From Tateyamaria omphalii (GTDB lineage Bacteria; Pseudomonadota; Alphaproteobacteria; Rhodobacterales; Rhodobacteraceae), in contig NZ_JAHVHT010000003.1 in the NCBI RefSeq assembly GCF_019802125.1, forward strand, positions 1 through 64,000: a stretch of DNA of 64,000 bases, written 5' to 3'. The notes under the pieces are model-generated. The model worked only from the letters and a program-made list of their open reading frames with translations, ran no database searches and was not told where the DNA came from. The translations under genes and the position numbers were made by a program. Of the stretch, positions 1-7,714 are shown one piece after another. Every line of letters begins with the position of its first letter. Position 1 is the first letter of the stretch.

Positions 1-273
1 TTCGAGGCCGAAGCCTACATCCTGACCAAGGAAGAGGGTGGCCGTCACACGCCGTTCTTCGCGAACTACCGTCCGCAGTTCTACTTCCGTACGACGGACG
101 TGACGGGCACGGTTCAGCTGAACGAAGGCACCGAGATGGTGATGCCGGGCGACAACGTGTCGTTTGGCGTCGAGCTGATCGCGCCGATCGCGATGGAAAA
201 CGGCCTGCGGTTTGCGATCCGTGAGGGTGGCCGGACCGTTGGTGCCGGCGTGGTGTCCAAGATCACTGAGTAA
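1..273 (+). CDS. tuf: Elongation factor Tu, C-terminal part (cut by window edge)
   Basis: The first 90 codons in frame 1 give the C-terminal part of EF-Tu, the GTPase that brings aminoacyl-tRNA to the ribosome. The beta-barrel domain 3 is recognisable from [20 protein letters not shown], then the DVTG and GDNV segments, ending in [15 protein letters not shown] before TAA. The GTPase domain lies outside the window, so the start is missing. A strong intrinsic terminator follows about 150 bp downstream. The identification is certain; which tuf copy this is cannot be told. Confidence 0.97.
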   Translation, partial: FEAEAYILTKEEGGRHTPFFANYRPQFYFRTTDVTGTVQLNEGTEMVMPGDNVSFGVELIAPIAMENGLRFAIREGGRTVGAGVVSKITE

Positions 274-420
274 CAGTTCGCGCTTACCGCGACCTGTGGA
301 CGGCATCTGTGGCAGTGCCTTTGCGCAGCAAAGGACACGAGATCAGAGCCGCAGCACCACGGTCGCAGATTGAGCACCCATCGTAAGACGGATCTCGATC
401 CGAAACACGTTTCATTTAAA

Positions 421-447
421 AGGCCGCGCCAATTGCGCGGCCTTTTT
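421..447 (+). terminator. Intrinsic terminator downstream of tuf
   Basis: A 9-bp GC-rich perfect stem (421-429 with 435-443) has a 5-nt loop and is followed by five T residues. It ends the tuf transcript before the next gene at 476. Confidence 0.85.
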
Positions 448-475
448 ATTTGTTTGCGGATCTATCCTTGTTAGA

Positions 476-1812
476 ATGAACCAAACCGGAGCGCAAAATT
501 TGAAATCTCTTTTTCTTGGGACATTACTGGCCAATTTATTTCTGTTTCAAACGGCACTTGCGCGTCCAATTCTGTCGGACAGCCAAAAAAGTTACGCGGC
601 CGTCTGCCTCGAGGAAGACGAATCCCCCGACCGTCTGATTGCGATCTGTGAAACGGCGCTTGCACGCGCGTCTGTGCTGAACGCGGATACGCGGGACATG
701 CAGGTGTCGCTCGCGCGGGCCTATGACAATGACGGACAGCCGCAAACCGCGATCACCATCGTGGCGGATGTTCTTGAACATGATCCGAACCATGGCGCTG
801 CGCTTAATGTGCTTGGTTGGGCACATTGGGGTTTGTCCGACTACGACGCGGCAATTGATGCGTTTGAACGTGCTCTGAACACGGGCGCGTCAGCGCAATC
901 TTTTGCCGGTCTCGCCTCGTCCGGACGTTACATGGGCACGATTGAGGAAGACGAGTATGTCACTCTAATTGACACCGCGCTCGCAATATCACCCGATTAC
1001 CTGTGGGCCCATCGTGAGAAAGCGTGGTTTTATATCGAAAGTGGTCGTCCGAATGAGGGCGAACAGATCCTGAAAGCGGCCCTGCAATACGATGATAAAG
1101 ACCCCTGGACGCTCTATGCCCTTGGCGTGGCCTGTACGATCAGGGTGAATCAGGTGCTGCTCTTGCCCGGCTGAACCGAGCCATCGAAAGCGGGTATGCC
1201 CCGACCGAGGCTTATCTTTACCGGGCCAAGGCCAATCTCGACCTTGAAAACTATCGCCGCGCAATGGTCGATGCCGAACGCGTCGTGCAAGACTGGCCGG
1301 ACACGTCTCACGGGTACGTCTGGAAAGCGCGCGCGCTGTCTGCGCTTGGATTGCGCTATGCGGGCCAGACCGTCTTGCGTGAGTTTCTGGCCAAGGGTCA
1401 TGATGACGTTGCTGTCTACTGGCTGGCGGATTTGTTGTTTTATGGCGACGAGGACGAGGAAGCGGTTCGCGTTCTGCAGGCGAATTTCGAAAATGGGGAC
1501 GCTGACTACTACGATCATGAATTCATGGCGATGATGATGTTGGACGCCGATGATTTTGCCACTGCACACACACATATCGACGCAGCACTGGCACTGGATC
1601 CCGAAGCCGTTTACCCGATATTCTACCGGTCGCTGATACTCGTGGCCGAGGGGGAATACGACACTGCGGAGGGCAAGTTTCTTGACGCGCTTCGCGGTGG
1701 CTTGCCCAGACATCGTATCGCCTTTTTCATCGGGGCGCTCACTGAACAGCGACAGATGGAACGCGCTGTTGAATTCCGAACCAAAGCCAACCTGGTCTCT
1801 GCCGGAGACTAA
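476..1812 (+). pseudogene. Exported tetratricopeptide-repeat protein, frameshifted
   Basis: Two overlapping open frames make one protein. Frame 2 from ATG 476 begins with a signal peptide (hydrophobic LFLGTLLANLFLFQTALA) and TPR-like helices with the typical ALNVLGWAHWG and AIDAFERAL repeats. It stops at 1174. The continuation lies in frame 1 (YDQGESGAALARLNRAIESG onward, TPR repeats to TAA 1812). Adding one C near 1131-1134 joins them as ...LYALGVALYDQGE.... Both halves keep good coding character, so this is either a recent mutation or a sequencing indel in a short C run. TPR proteins are protein-interaction scaffolds; the partner is unknown. It was probably about 445 residues and periplasmic or outer-membrane associated. 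Confidence 0.75.
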
Positions 1813-2094
1813 CCCGACTGTGGAAGCGCTTTTGCGTTGCGCTGTGTCGTCGTAGGCCAGTCGACAGCAACGAAGTTGCGCCAAATGGCACGCGCGGCGA
1901 AACTTTTTCGCTTTTTCTTTCTCTCTTTCTGCATCTGCAAAGCCATCGCCAAAGTGGCTGAATTCCAAGGCTTCTCTTGGTGCTGCAGCTGCGAAATGGG
2001 CCGCAATGTATACGACGGTATTCAGCTAAGTTATTAAAATATATTGATTTTTTCTCGCGCTTGCGCACCTTAGGTTGCAGCGGGAGGACACGCG

Positions 2095-2934
2095 ATGGAT
2101 CAGATCAACACAGCGGCTTGGGTTGGAAAAAGCGCGTCAGACGTGGGTGGCATCGACATCTCAATGGCGGCCAAGCTTCACGCCACCATCGGTCGCTCGG
2201 ACGAGACAGCGCCGCGCGGACGGGCACTGCTGCCACCTCTCTGGCACTGGGCGGCCTTCCCTCCGATCAGCCATGTCGATCATCTTGGCGTCGACGGTCA
2301 TCCTGCGCCGGGCGCGCTTTTGCCGCCGCTTGGCTTGCCTCGCCGCATGTGGGCCGGCGGCGCGCTCAGCTTTCACGCGCCAATCCGCGTGGGTGACACA
2401 CTCCATCGCCACACCGCCGTTCGGTCGGTTGAAACCAAGACCACTGGCACAGGACCCATGGCACTTGTGACGCTGGATCATACCGTGATCGGACCCCAGG
2501 GGCTCGCCATCGAGGAACGCCAGGACATTGTGTACCTGCCAATGCCCGAGCAATTCACGCCGCCCAAGAAACGCGCAATGCCGGCCGACACAGGCGAGCG
2601 CGTAGATGTATCTGCGGCAATGCTGTTCCGCTACTCATCCGTGACCTTCAATGCCCACCGCATCCATTACGATCTCGATTATGCGCGAAAGGTCGAGAAA
2701 TATCCGGGCCTTGTCGTTCATGGTCCGCTCCAAGCCGCGCTGCTCATGCGTCACGCGGCAGAGCAAACCGGCCAAACCCCGATCTTTTTCGATTTCCGCG
2801 CGGTCCACCCGCTCTTTGCCGGAACACCAATCGACATCTGCACAACGGAAGATGACGGCGTGCTGTCGCTCTTTACCGGCCAGGATGGCTACCAGGGCAT
2901 GCAGGCCACAGCAATGTTCGGAGGAACCCAATGA
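2095..2934 (+). CDS. MaoC/hotdog-fold acyl-CoA hydratase (mesaconyl-C4-CoA or itaconyl-CoA hydratase-like)
   Basis: This is a 279-residue protein of the FAS1-like/MaoC dehydratase family. The N-terminal half carries the PPLWHWAAFPP segment, and the C-terminal hotdog half has FNAHRIHYDLDYA followed by LVVHGPLQAALLM, which is the usual hydratase active-site region. Proteins of this length and layout include mesaconyl-C4-CoA hydratase of the 3-hydroxypropionate bicycle and itaconyl-CoA hydratase. The start follows GCGGGAGGA at about 2079-2087. The stop overlaps the next start by 4 bp (ATGA), so the two genes are translationally coupled with a CoA transferase, matching the meh/mct and ich/ict pairings. 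Whether the substrate is mesaconyl-C4-CoA, itaconyl-CoA or another methyl-branched enoyl-CoA cannot be read from the sequence. Confidence 0.75.
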   Translation: MDQINTAAWVGKSASDVGGIDISMAAKLHATIGRSDETAPRGRALLPPLWHWAAFPPISHVDHLGVDGHPAPGALLPPLGLPRRMWAGGALSFHAPIRVGDTLHRHTAVRSVETKTTGTGPMALVTLDHTVIGPQGLAIEERQDIVYLPMPEQFTPPKKRAMPADTGERVDVSAAMLFRYSSVTFNAHRIHYDLDYARKVEKYPGLVVHGPLQAALLMRHAAEQTGQTPIFFDFRAVHPLFAGTPIDICTTEDDGVLSLFTGQDGYQGMQATAMFGGTQ

Positions 2935-4169
2935 CCGTACTCTCAGGAATGCGCGTGATCGAACACGCCGCCTTTGTCGCTGTCCCCCTTGCGGGCATGA
3001 CCTTGGCTCAAATGGGTGCCACCGTTATCCGCGTCGACCGGTTGGGCGGCGGGCTGGATGCAGGGCGCTGGCCGCTCGCGCCGTCGGGCCAAAGTCTGTT
3101 TTGGGCGGGCATGAACAAGGGCAAGAAGTCAGTCGCGGTCGACACCCGCCATCCCGAAGGCCAGGCACTTGTGCAGCATCTGGTGGCTGCGCCCGGCGAC
3201 GATGCGGGGCTGTTCCTGACAAACCTGCCTGCACGCGGCTGGCTCGACCATGAAACACTGCGTATCCTGCGCGACGATGTGGTCAGCGTTACCCTTATGG
3301 GCGACCGCCACGGGCGTCCGCAGGTGGATTACACCGTGAACCCTGCCCTCGGTATGCCGCATATGACAGGCCCCGAAGGATTCCGCGAGCCGGTTGCCCA
3401 CGCGTTGCCCGCCTGGGATCTTATCGCGGGCAATATGTGCGTCTCCGCCCTGCTGGCCGCCGAGCGGCACAGGCTGCGCACAGGGCAAGGGCAAAACGTG
3501 CAACTGGCGCTCAAGGATGTCGCGGCAGCCACCATGGGTCACCTTGGGATGCTGGGCGACGCGACCTTGAACACTACGGACAGGACAAAGGCGGGCAACG
3601 CGCTCTACGGTGCGTACGGGCAGGACTTTGTTTGCGCCGACGGGCGGCGCATCATGGTTATCGGCCTGACTGACCGGCAGTGGCGGGGCCTGATCAAAGC
3701 AACCAGAACCGAAGATGCGATGCGCGCGATGGAACGCCGTTACGGTATCTCACTCGCGGATGAGGGCGAGCGTTGGCGCCGCCGGACCGAGATCACAGAC
3801 ATTCTGCGCCCATGGTTTGCCGCGCGCCGTGTGTCGGAATTCAGGACCGAATTTGATGCGGTGGGGCTGACTTGGTCCGAATTTCGCACTGTGCGCGAAG
3901 CGCTGGCCGACGACGCGGACCTAAGCAGCGACAACCCGATGTTCGATGTCCTGCACCAACCGGGGCTGGGCACATATCCGACGCCACGCCATCCTGCAAC
4001 CTTCGGTGCGGTGGACCGGACCGCAGCGCAGGTGGCGCCGTCGCTGGGTGCTCATACCGAAGAGGTGCTAGGCGACGTCGCACGCCTGACAGACACTGAA
4101 ATCGCGCATCTGTTTGATACGGGCATTGTGCAATCGGACACCTACAGCGCGACCCGCAGTGCAGCCTGA
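2931..4169 (+). CDS. CaiB/BaiF family (class III) CoA transferase
   Basis: A 412-residue class III CoA transferase, close to the length of mesaconyl-CoA C1-C4 transferase. The N-terminal Rossmann-like part (GMRVIEHAAFVAVPLAGMTL, then GATVIRVDR) is typical. The catalytic aspartate is probably Asp163 in LPAWDLIAGNM, which forms the aspartyl-CoA thioester in this family. A GQGQNVQLAL strand follows. It overlaps the upstream hydratase by 4 bp, so the pair likely activates or shifts CoA on a C5 dicarboxylate and then hydrates it. Family assignment is firm; substrate (mesaconyl-CoA, itaconate/succinyl-CoA, other) is inference from the pairing. Confidence 0.85.
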   Translation: MTVLSGMRVIEHAAFVAVPLAGMTLAQMGATVIRVDRLGGGLDAGRWPLAPSGQSLFWAGMNKGKKSVAVDTRHPEGQALVQHLVAAPGDDAGLFLTNLPARGWLDHETLRILRDDVVSVTLMGDRHGRPQVDYTVNPALGMPHMTGPEGFREPVAHALPAWDLIAGNMCVSALLAAERHRLRTGQGQNVQLALKDVAAATMGHLGMLGDATLNTTDRTKAGNALYGAYGQDFVCADGRRIMVIGLTDRQWRGLIKATRTEDAMRAMERRYGISLADEGERWRRRTEITDILRPWFAARRVSEFRTEFDAVGLTWSEFRTVREALADDADLSSDNPMFDVLHQPGLGTYPTPRHPATFGAVDRTAAQVAPSLGAHTEEVLGDVARLTDTEIAHLFDTGIVQSDTYSATRSAA

Positions 4170-4218
4170 TTTCGCCCTTGCAAAGCGTGGGGCTGGCGCG
4201 TAATTCATTCCGGCGTGA

Positions 4219-4294
4219 AGGGGTATAGCTCAGCTGGTAGAGCGACGGTCTCCAAAACCGTAGGTCGCGGGTTCGAACCCTGCTGCCCCTGCCA
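4219..4294 (+). tRNA. tRNA-Trp (anticodon CCA)
   Basis: It folds as a complete cloverleaf. The acceptor strands AGGGGTA (4219-4225) and TGCCCCT (4284-4290) pair with one G-T. The D-arm holds AGCTCAGCTGGTAGAGC, the anticodon loop CTCCAAA places CCA at 4252-4254, and the T-arm is GCGGGTTCGAACCCTGC. CCA is encoded at 4292-4294. It lies upstream of secE-nusG, a usual place in proteobacteria. Confidence 0.97.
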
Positions 4295-5006
4295 CGCAGA
4301 TCCTTGCAAACGCTTTGAATGTGAAACCCCAGAGGGATTGCAACGGGTGTTCCTGGTTCGAGGGCGGTTCCGTTTTCAGCACACTTTCCGCGTATCGTTG
4401 GCCCACTTCTGCAATTGCTTGCCTCATCCTTCCGCGTCAGTGCGGCTCATGCCGACTCGCTGAAACGCCGATTTGCCAAAGTGTTCATAGTGGTTCGAAG
4501 ATACGTTCAGTCCTAATTCTGCGGGTCAGGCGATGTGCGCCGGTCCGCTCAGGATGTCGAACGCGCCTTGCGTGATGCGCGACACAAGAGCGGCCTTCGT
4601 CTACGCCAAGGCCCAGTGTATTATTGCAGCCATTGACCTCTGGCTGCGTCTCAATGGCGTCACGGCGTTCGCCTATCAGTAAAGCCGATGGAAAAGCATA
4701 AGCGACACTGTTCATTTGGTCAGATCTGATCATCTGTAGTGATTCATCAGATATTGCCGGTCGAGGCTGTACTTGGGAAATTCTCTTCGGCCAAGGTTCC
4801 GCATTGGGAAACAGTCCCACATTGCGATCGGTGACTGTCGTCTGATCTTACACAGTGCCATGTTTTCGCCACATCTCTGACACGGGTCGCTCTCATTCCG
4901 GCCGTAGCTTTGCCTCATCCGCATAGTGCGACCCGTATCAAACGCCCGATCTGCCCGGGCCCGGTAAAGACAGCCTCGAATTGTGACGGGGCAAGGAAGC
5001 TGCCAG
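4295..5006. other. Gene-poor spacer between tRNA-Trp and the secE-side genes
   Basis: About 710 bp with only short open frames on both strands. None has a ribosome binding site, recognisable domain or coding-like composition, and base composition is less GC-rich than in the neighbouring genes. I see no repeat, tRNA or clear terminator. It may hold decayed gene remnants and the promoter for the gene at 5007. Confidence 0.5.
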
Positions 5007-5690
5007 ATGAACTATACATTGATCCCCGGTCAGTCTCATGCCGCAAGTGAGGAAGAGACGATGTCGATGATCCGCTCGGTCTTGGCCGACGACGTCGATA
5101 CGCCGGTCAAGCAACCCAGACCAGCGCCCGTCGTTCCAGCCCAAGCCTTTGTCGAAAGGACAAACGAAGCTGCCCCGCGCCGCCGCGCTGAGGATCTGCC
5201 GGAACTCGCGGACGCAGAGGATGTGCCCGCCGCCCCTCGCGCTCGCCTGATATCCCGCATGTCACTGCCCCGTCTGCGATCCGTGTCGACTCTTGCCGCA
5301 CGCATCCGCAACTTCCAACCGACAACCCGCCATGTTGCCCTTGCTCTTTCGGCTCTGCTGATCGTTCTGCGCCCGCATTGGTTTGTCATCGGCGCGGTGC
5401 TCGGCCTTGTGATCGTGGCCGGGGCATTCCTTATGCTTGGATCCGACCGTATCTGGCGCGGCATACTTGCCTGGCTTGACCGGGTAGAGACACGCGATTC
5501 CGCCCGCGCCGCCGAACTGCGCGGCAAACTCGACAGATTTGCCTGTCTCTGGGACGGTGTGCTCGACATCTTTCCCGACGGGATGGTCGATAGCCTCTAC
5601 ATGCCCGATTTCCAGGCCATGCAGCAGGCGGACATCGACCACGAGCGGGTGGTCAACGATCGGCTGGACCGCATGGTGCAGGAAAGCTGA
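5007..5690 (+). CDS. Conserved-looking membrane-hairpin protein of unknown function
   Basis: A 227-residue protein that I do not assign to a family. The start is MNYTLIPGQS at 5007, 9 bp after AAGGA; an in-frame ATG at 4983 lacks this spacing. The first 90 residues are polar and rich in Ala, Pro and Arg. Residues about 109-145 form a hydrophobic hairpin (ALALSALLIVL, then VIGAVLGLVIVAGAFLML). The rest is an amphipathic cytoplasmic tail with FDxxPDGMVDSLYMPDFQAM-like text. It reads toward secE 100 bp downstream. A role near the Sec translocon can only be guessed from position. Confidence 0.6.
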   Translation: MNYTLIPGQSHAASEEETMSMIRSVLADDVDTPVKQPRPAPVVPAQAFVERTNEAAPRRRAEDLPELADAEDVPAAPRARLISRMSLPRLRSVSTLAARIRNFQPTTRHVALALSALLIVLRPHWFVIGAVLGLVIVAGAFLMLGSDRIWRGILAWLDRVETRDSARAAELRGKLDRFACLWDGVLDIFPDGMVDSLYMPDFQAMQQADIDHERVVNDRLDRMVQES

Positions 5691-5790
5691 ACACCATCCC
5701 CGACACGTGAACAAGGCGGGTGCAATCCCGCCTTGAATTCGTCCCGGCCTGCCGTTAAATGCGGTCCATCCGCAGTAAAGGACATGATCC

Positions 5791-5988
5791 ATGGCCACCA
5801 CCAACCCACTTCAGTTCATCCAGCAGGTCCGCTCGGAAGTCTCAAAAGTGGTGTGGCCAACCCGGCGCGAGGTTTTCCTGACCACGGTCATGGTGTTTAT
5901 CCTGTCGGCGCTGACAGCTGTGTTCTTCGCCTTGGTCGACATCATCATCCGCTGGGGGCTTGAGACGGTTCTGACCACTTTCGGCTAA
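5791..5988 (+). CDS. secE: Preprotein translocase subunit SecE
   Basis: This 65-residue protein is the short, single-span SecE form. It has the conserved amphipathic start QFIQQVRSEVSKVVWPTRRE followed by one transmembrane helix (VFLTTVMVFILSALTAVFFAL). SecE clamps SecY in the protein-export channel. AAAGGA lies about 10 bp before the ATG. It sits directly upstream of nusG, as in most bacteria. Confidence 0.96.
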   Translation: MATTNPLQFIQQVRSEVSKVVWPTRREVFLTTVMVFILSALTAVFFALVDIIIRWGLETVLTTFG

Positions 5989-6159
5989 GGCTGGGCAGTG
6001 GGCCGGCCCCCTTGCACTTTGAAATGGTGCAGAGTATTTCACACACCTGATCTGACACAGGCGCGCGGCGATTCGAGCCCCGCGCCACTTTTTATTCCGG
6101 GCAGCGATTCACGCGGGTCGCGCCCAGACGAACCAAACGGGCGAGGGGCCAGAAAAGAC

Positions 6160-6693
6160 ATGGCAAAACGGTGGTATTCGGTCAGCGTTCTTTCGAACTT
6201 CGAAAAGAAAATCGCAGAGCAGATCCGCACCTCGGTCGAGGAAAACGGGCTTGAGGACCAGATCGACGAAGTGCTGGTCCCGACCGAAGAAGTGATCGAA
6301 GTCCGTCGCGGCAAGAAGGTCACGACCGAACGCCGTTTCATGCCGGGCTACGTACTGGTGCACATGGAAATGTCCGACCAGGGCTACCACCTGATCAACT
6401 CGATCAACCGCGTCACCGGTTTCCTGGGCCCGCAAGGACGCCCCATGCCCATGCGCGACGCCGAAGTGAACCAGATCCTGAACCGCGTTCAGGAAGGCGA
6501 AGAAGCACCCAAGCTGATGATCAGCTTCGAGGTCGGCGAAAAGGTCAAAGTCAACGACGGCCCTTTCGAAGACTTCGACGGCATGGTCGAGGAAGTCGAC
6601 GAAGACAACCAGCGCCTCAAGGTGACCGTGTCCATCTTCGGCCGCGAAACGCCGGTCGAGCTGGAATACACACAGGTCACGAAACAGATCTGA
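6160..6693 (+). CDS. nusG: Transcription termination/antitermination factor NusG
   Basis: A 177-residue protein with the NusG N-terminal domain (KRWYSVSVLSNFEKKIAEQI, later RFMPGYVLVHMEM) and a C-terminal KOW domain beginning near FEVGEKVKVNDGPF. NusG binds RNA polymerase, links it to the ribosome and to Rho, and affects elongation. The frame is open upstream to 5998, but the family-typical start MAKRWYS at 6160 follows GAGGGGCC. It ends in a strong terminator, so rplK is not simply read through from here. Confidence 0.96.
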   Translation: MAKRWYSVSVLSNFEKKIAEQIRTSVEENGLEDQIDEVLVPTEEVIEVRRGKKVTTERRFMPGYVLVHMEMSDQGYHLINSINRVTGFLGPQGRPMPMRDAEVNQILNRVQEGEEAPKLMISFEVGEKVKVNDGPFEDFDGMVEEVDEDNQRLKVTVSIFGRETPVELEYTQVTKQI

Positions 6694-6719
6694 TATGGGT
6701 CAGGTTTCTTGACGAGAAA

Positions 6720-6742
6720 GGCGCACATTGGTGCGCTTTTTT
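6720..6742 (+). terminator. Intrinsic terminator after nusG
   Basis: Stem GCGCAC (6721-6726) pairs with GTGCGC (6731-6736) around ATTG. Six T residues follow, and AAA precedes the stem. Confidence 0.85.
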
Positions 6743-7101
6743 GTTGCGCAATGCGGATCAGCTCTGTCGCGGCGTGATACAGCCACCATCTACACTCATC
6801 ACTCAATTCGACTTTAGATTGAAAAAACCTGGCATCGGCTGTGGCATGGAAAACCTGCAAATCGGATCTGTCGCCGACCCTAGAGTGCGCGGCATCGGCG
6901 GCAGCCCTGAGCTGAAACCTCGATCCGGCGGAAATCGACCGATACGACTCTGGGTTGTTGAGCGCGGCCCATCTGGCTGCTATCCATCGAAATTGGAAAC
7001 CCCAATCCAGGACGTGTCAACTATGATCACATGCCAGACCCCAATGCTTCACGCCTCAGGCGCAGTAGCCCGTTAAAGCGGTCTGACAGGTTTCCAATCT
7101 G
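6743..7101. other. Non-coding spacer bounded by two terminators
   Basis: About 360 bp with no convincing protein gene on either strand. It lies between the nusG terminator and a second strong plus-strand terminator at 7102-7128 that has no protein gene in front of it. This could be a small RNA gene or a decayed locus. No tRNA-like fold was found. Confidence 0.4.
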
Positions 7102-7128
7102 AAGGCCGCCTCGTGAGCGGCCTTTTTT
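7102..7128 (+). terminator. Intrinsic terminator of an unidentified transcript
   Basis: Perfect stem AAGGCCGC (7102-7109) with GCGGCCTT (7117-7124), loop CTCGTGA, then a T run to 7128. No coding gene lies between it and the nusG terminator. Confidence 0.8.
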
Positions 7129-7173
7129 GTGTTTTCCTCATGCGGCGGCTTTCCATTTTCAATGGAGAGAACA

Positions 7174-7377
7174 ATGCCAACCTTATCCCTTTACATCCCC
7201 CTCAGCCGGTCGCGTGGCGTAGTGCTGCGGCTTGCGGCCATCTTGGCTTCGCGCCCCGACCCAGCGCGTCCCGTTCCGCGCGGGCACGTGGATCTGCCCG
7301 CTTATCTGAAAAAGGACGTTGGTCTCCCGGCAGAGGTTGAACGCCCACCGCCTTTTCACCACGGGCTGTATTTTTAA
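7174..7377 (+). CDS. Small protein with DUF1127-like C-terminal motif (hypothetical)
   Basis: A 67-residue reading frame starts at ATG 7174 just after GGAGAGAACA. It has a Leu/Arg-rich N-terminal helix (GVVLRLAAILAS) and the text HVDLPAYLKKDVGLPAE. This resembles the L-x-D-h/YLxxDIGL core found in short Arg-rich DUF1127 proteins of alphaproteobacteria, though the arginine density is lower. Such proteins are often stress-regulated. A weak hairpin (7402-7418) follows the stop. The evidence is the ribosome site, the motif and the position between two terminator-like elements; it could still be spurious. Confidence 0.45.
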   Translation: MPTLSLYIPLSRSRGVVLRLAAILASRPDPARPVPRGHVDLPAYLKKDVGLPAEVERPPPFHHGLYF

Positions 7378-7429
7378 CTGCTCCGCGCCAGCGGGTCTGC
7401 TACCATTTTAAGAAATGGTGTTCCTTCTG

Positions 7430-7461
7430 TTTCGGGTGGGCACGGCAATGCTCACCCGAAA
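7430..7461. repeat. 13-bp perfect inverted repeat with 6-nt loop
   Basis: Positions 7430-7442 pair fully with 7449-7461 (one G-T), loop CGGCAA. No T run follows on either strand, so it is not a standard terminator. It could be an RNA-stability element, a protein site or an mRNA leader structure. Confidence 0.7.
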
Positions 7462-7591
7462 TCCGTGAACGATCACCGGTCGCGGAGGCAAGTTTGATGC
7501 GGTAACGGTAAAATCCGCGCGAAGTGCAGCATGCGGTACTGTGGCGGGACCGGTCATGCCGCGCATCCCACTCGCCAAGCAAATCCCCAAC

Positions 7592-7612
7592 TTATCCACA
7601 GAAACATCCACA
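7592..7612 (+). promoter_or_regulatory. DnaA-box-like sites
   Basis: TTATCCACA at 7592-7600 is an exact match to the consensus DnaA box. ACATCCACA at 7604-7612 matches 7 of 9 positions, 12 bp downstream in the same orientation. No replication gene or strongly AT-rich segment is next to them, so a DnaA-regulated promoter or titration site is more likely than an origin. Confidence 0.4.
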
Positions 7613-7714
7613 ACACCTGTTGACGAATGTGGCGGATTATCGCCTACTGGTTGATACAAGCACACCATGTAGATGTGCGCGCATAGGCCGAGCAGCGTAT
7701 CTGGGGGATATTCT

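Larger units (their letters stand above)
7378..7714. other. Regulatory-looking spacer before the OmpA-like gene
   Basis: About 340 bp without a gene. It holds a weak hairpin at 7402-7418, a long perfect hairpin at 7430-7461 and DnaA-box-like sequence at 7592-7612. These are listed separately; the rest shows nothing I recognise. Confidence 0.5.

Noticed and set aside
4315-4575. Short frame after tRNA-Trp
   Set aside because: No ribosome site, no motif, Cys/Arg-rich composition typical of non-coding GC-rich DNA.
7592-7612. Replication origin
   Set aside because: Only one exact DnaA box, no AT-rich unwinding region, and no dnaA, hemE or parAB neighbours.
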